DNA from: Dermatophilaceae bacterium
Lineage (GTDB): Bacteria > Actinomycetota > Actinomycetes > Actinomycetales > Dermatophilaceae
NCBI GenBank assembly: GCA_013361975.1
Contig: JABFXB010000035.1
Span: forward strand, 1 to 5,697
Direction of reading: 5' to 3'
Length of the DNA stretch: 5,697 nt
This document shows positions 4,861 to 5,697 of the stretch, one piece after another. The position numbers and the translations under genes were made by a program. Every line of letters starts with the position of its first letter. Positions within the stretch are counted from its first letter, which is position 1. The notes beneath the pieces are model-generated. The model was not told the origin of the DNA, did no database searches, and saw nothing but the letters and a program-made list of their open reading frames with translations.

Positions 4861-5697
4861 GTGCAGGGAGTCGGACCTGGATCCGTCCTCGGCGGCCGCT
4901 ACGCGGTGACGCTGCGCACCTCCGAGGGCACGCACCACGAGCGCTGGCGCGCCAACGACCACACCCTCGAGCGCGAGGTCGTGCTCGTCTGCTTCCCGTC
5001 GGCCTCCTCGGTGGCCGCTCCCGCCCTCGACGCCGCACGTCGCGCCGCCGGCATCGAGGACCCCCGCCTCGTACGCGTGCTCGACGTCGGAACCGACCGC
5101 GGGGTCGGCTTCATCGTCGAGGAGCCCCTCACGGGTGCCACTCCCCTGTCGCACCTGCTGCAGAGCGGGGGCCTGTCGGCCGACGAGGTGCGCCGCCTCA
5201 CCGGCGAGGCCGCGACCGCCCTCGAGAAGGCGGGCCACCGCGGCCTGCACCACCTGGCCCTCACGCCCAGCTCCCTGCTGCGCATGCCCGACGGCGCCGT
5301 CAAGGTGCGCGGGCTCGCCACCGAGGCGGCCCTCACCGACACCGACCGCCTGTCCGACGAGCGTGCCTCCCGCGCCGACGCCGTCGGCCTCGTCAAGATC
5401 GCGTATGCCGGCCTGACCGGTCGCTGGCCCATGGTGTCGGTCGACGACGGGCTGATCCCGGCGGGTGCCCCGGTCGGGCTCGAGCCCGCCCCGACCATCG
5501 TCGGTGGCGTCGCCGCACCGTCCGAGATCGCCGTCGGCGTGCCCAACGACCTCGACCTCATCTGCCGCATGACGCTCGCGAGCGGCAACCGCGGCCCCGT
5601 CTCGCCCGGCGACCTCGCCCTCCAGATCGCCCCGTGGGCCAGCGAGCAGGCGACGTCCGACGGCGCGACCGGCATCCGCCTGCGCAGCCGCGAGGAG
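4861..5697 (+). CDS. Protein-kinase-fold pseudokinase, N-terminal part (runs off right edge)
   Basis: The 279 visible residues follow the order of a Ser/Thr kinase of the PknB type but lack the catalytic residues. LGGRYAV (10-16) matches the usual kinase opening; the glycine loop is degenerate (SEGTHHERWRAND). REVVLVCF (38-45) stands where kinases have the VAxK lysine and contains no Lys. The catalytic loop is HLALTPSSLL (131-140), with HRD-Asp, Lys and Asn replaced by Ala133, Thr135 and Ser138. In VKVRGLAT (147-154) the DFG is GLA. The structural Asp173 of helix F and the LTGRWP (185-190) region are retained. So the fold is probably kept and phosphotransfer lost. The known relative is the cytoplasmic pseudokinase domain of M. 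tuberculosis MviN/MurJ (Rv3910), which is phosphorylated by PknB and binds FhaA. No membrane segment lies in the visible part; a downstream helix is expected in this family. Start GTG 4861 is set by GAGGAGG. Confidence 0.85.
   Translation, partial: MQGVGPGSVLGGRYAVTLRTSEGTHHERWRANDHTLEREVVLVCFPSASSVAAPALDAARRAAGIEDPRLVRVLDVGTDRGVGFIVEEPLTGATPLSHLLQSGGLSADEVRRLTGEAATALEKAGHRGLHHLALTPSSLLRMPDGAVKVRGLATEAALTDTDRLSDERASRADAVGLVKIAYAGLTGRWPMVSVDDGLIPAGAPVGLEPAPTIVGGVAAPSEIAVGVPNDLDLICRMTLASGNRGPVSPGDLALQIAPWASEQATSDGATGIRLRSREE

Noticed and set aside
4899..5675. 258-residue open frame on the minus strand opposite the kinase-like gene
   Set aside because: The plus-strand frame shows kinase-fold motifs and a GAGGAGG site; the minus frame shows neither.

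Overview
The window is very GC-rich. Third codon positions are almost all G or C, three of the four visible full or partial main genes start with GTG, and the -10 boxes have the form TANNNT. This points to a high-GC actinobacterium. A Micrococcales-type host (Intrasporangiaceae or a relative) is my inference and cannot be proved from this sequence. The gene set is the conserved actinobacterial locus known from Mycobacterium tuberculosis as Rv3907c (pcnA), Rv3908 (Nudix), Rv3909 (DUF6049-type) and Rv3910 (MurJ plus pseudokinase), which usually lies near the chromosome origin.

Layout, left to right. Positions 1-61 hold the first 20 codons of an unidentified minus-strand gene with a good ribosome binding site. 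A 126-bp gap follows, with a small hairpin and a run of four TGA triplets spaced 4 bp apart (minus strand). Positions 188-1687 (minus) encode the CCA-adding tRNA nucleotidyltransferase. A 171-bp divergent intergenic region (1688-1858) carries two back-to-back -10 boxes, each 6-7 bp from a GTG start, so both flanking mRNAs are probably leaderless; it also holds two inverted repeats that share the half-site CCGACG. Positions 1859-2344 (plus) encode a Nudix hydrolase with a perfect Nudix box. It overlaps by 4 nt a large exported, membrane-anchored DUF6049-type protein (2341-4797), which carries an approximately 80-residue Thr/Gly/Pro/Ser-rich insert. After a 63-bp gap with its own -10 box and a strong GAGGAGG ribosome binding site, a protein-kinase-fold gene starts at 4861 and runs off the right edge.

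How the genes fit together: the left-facing gene matures tRNA 3' ends. The right-facing genes belong to a module that elsewhere contains the lipid II flippase MurJ and its pseudokinase regulator, so a cell-envelope role is likely for the DUF6049 protein and the kinase-like protein. Two points stand out. The kinase-like domain has lost the Lys, HRD and DFG catalytic residues, so it should be a pseudokinase. And murJ, normally found between the DUF6049 gene and the pseudokinase or fused to the latter, is absent from that place. No mobile elements, CRISPR arrays, tRNA or rRNA genes were seen, and no stretch over 300 bases lacks a gene.
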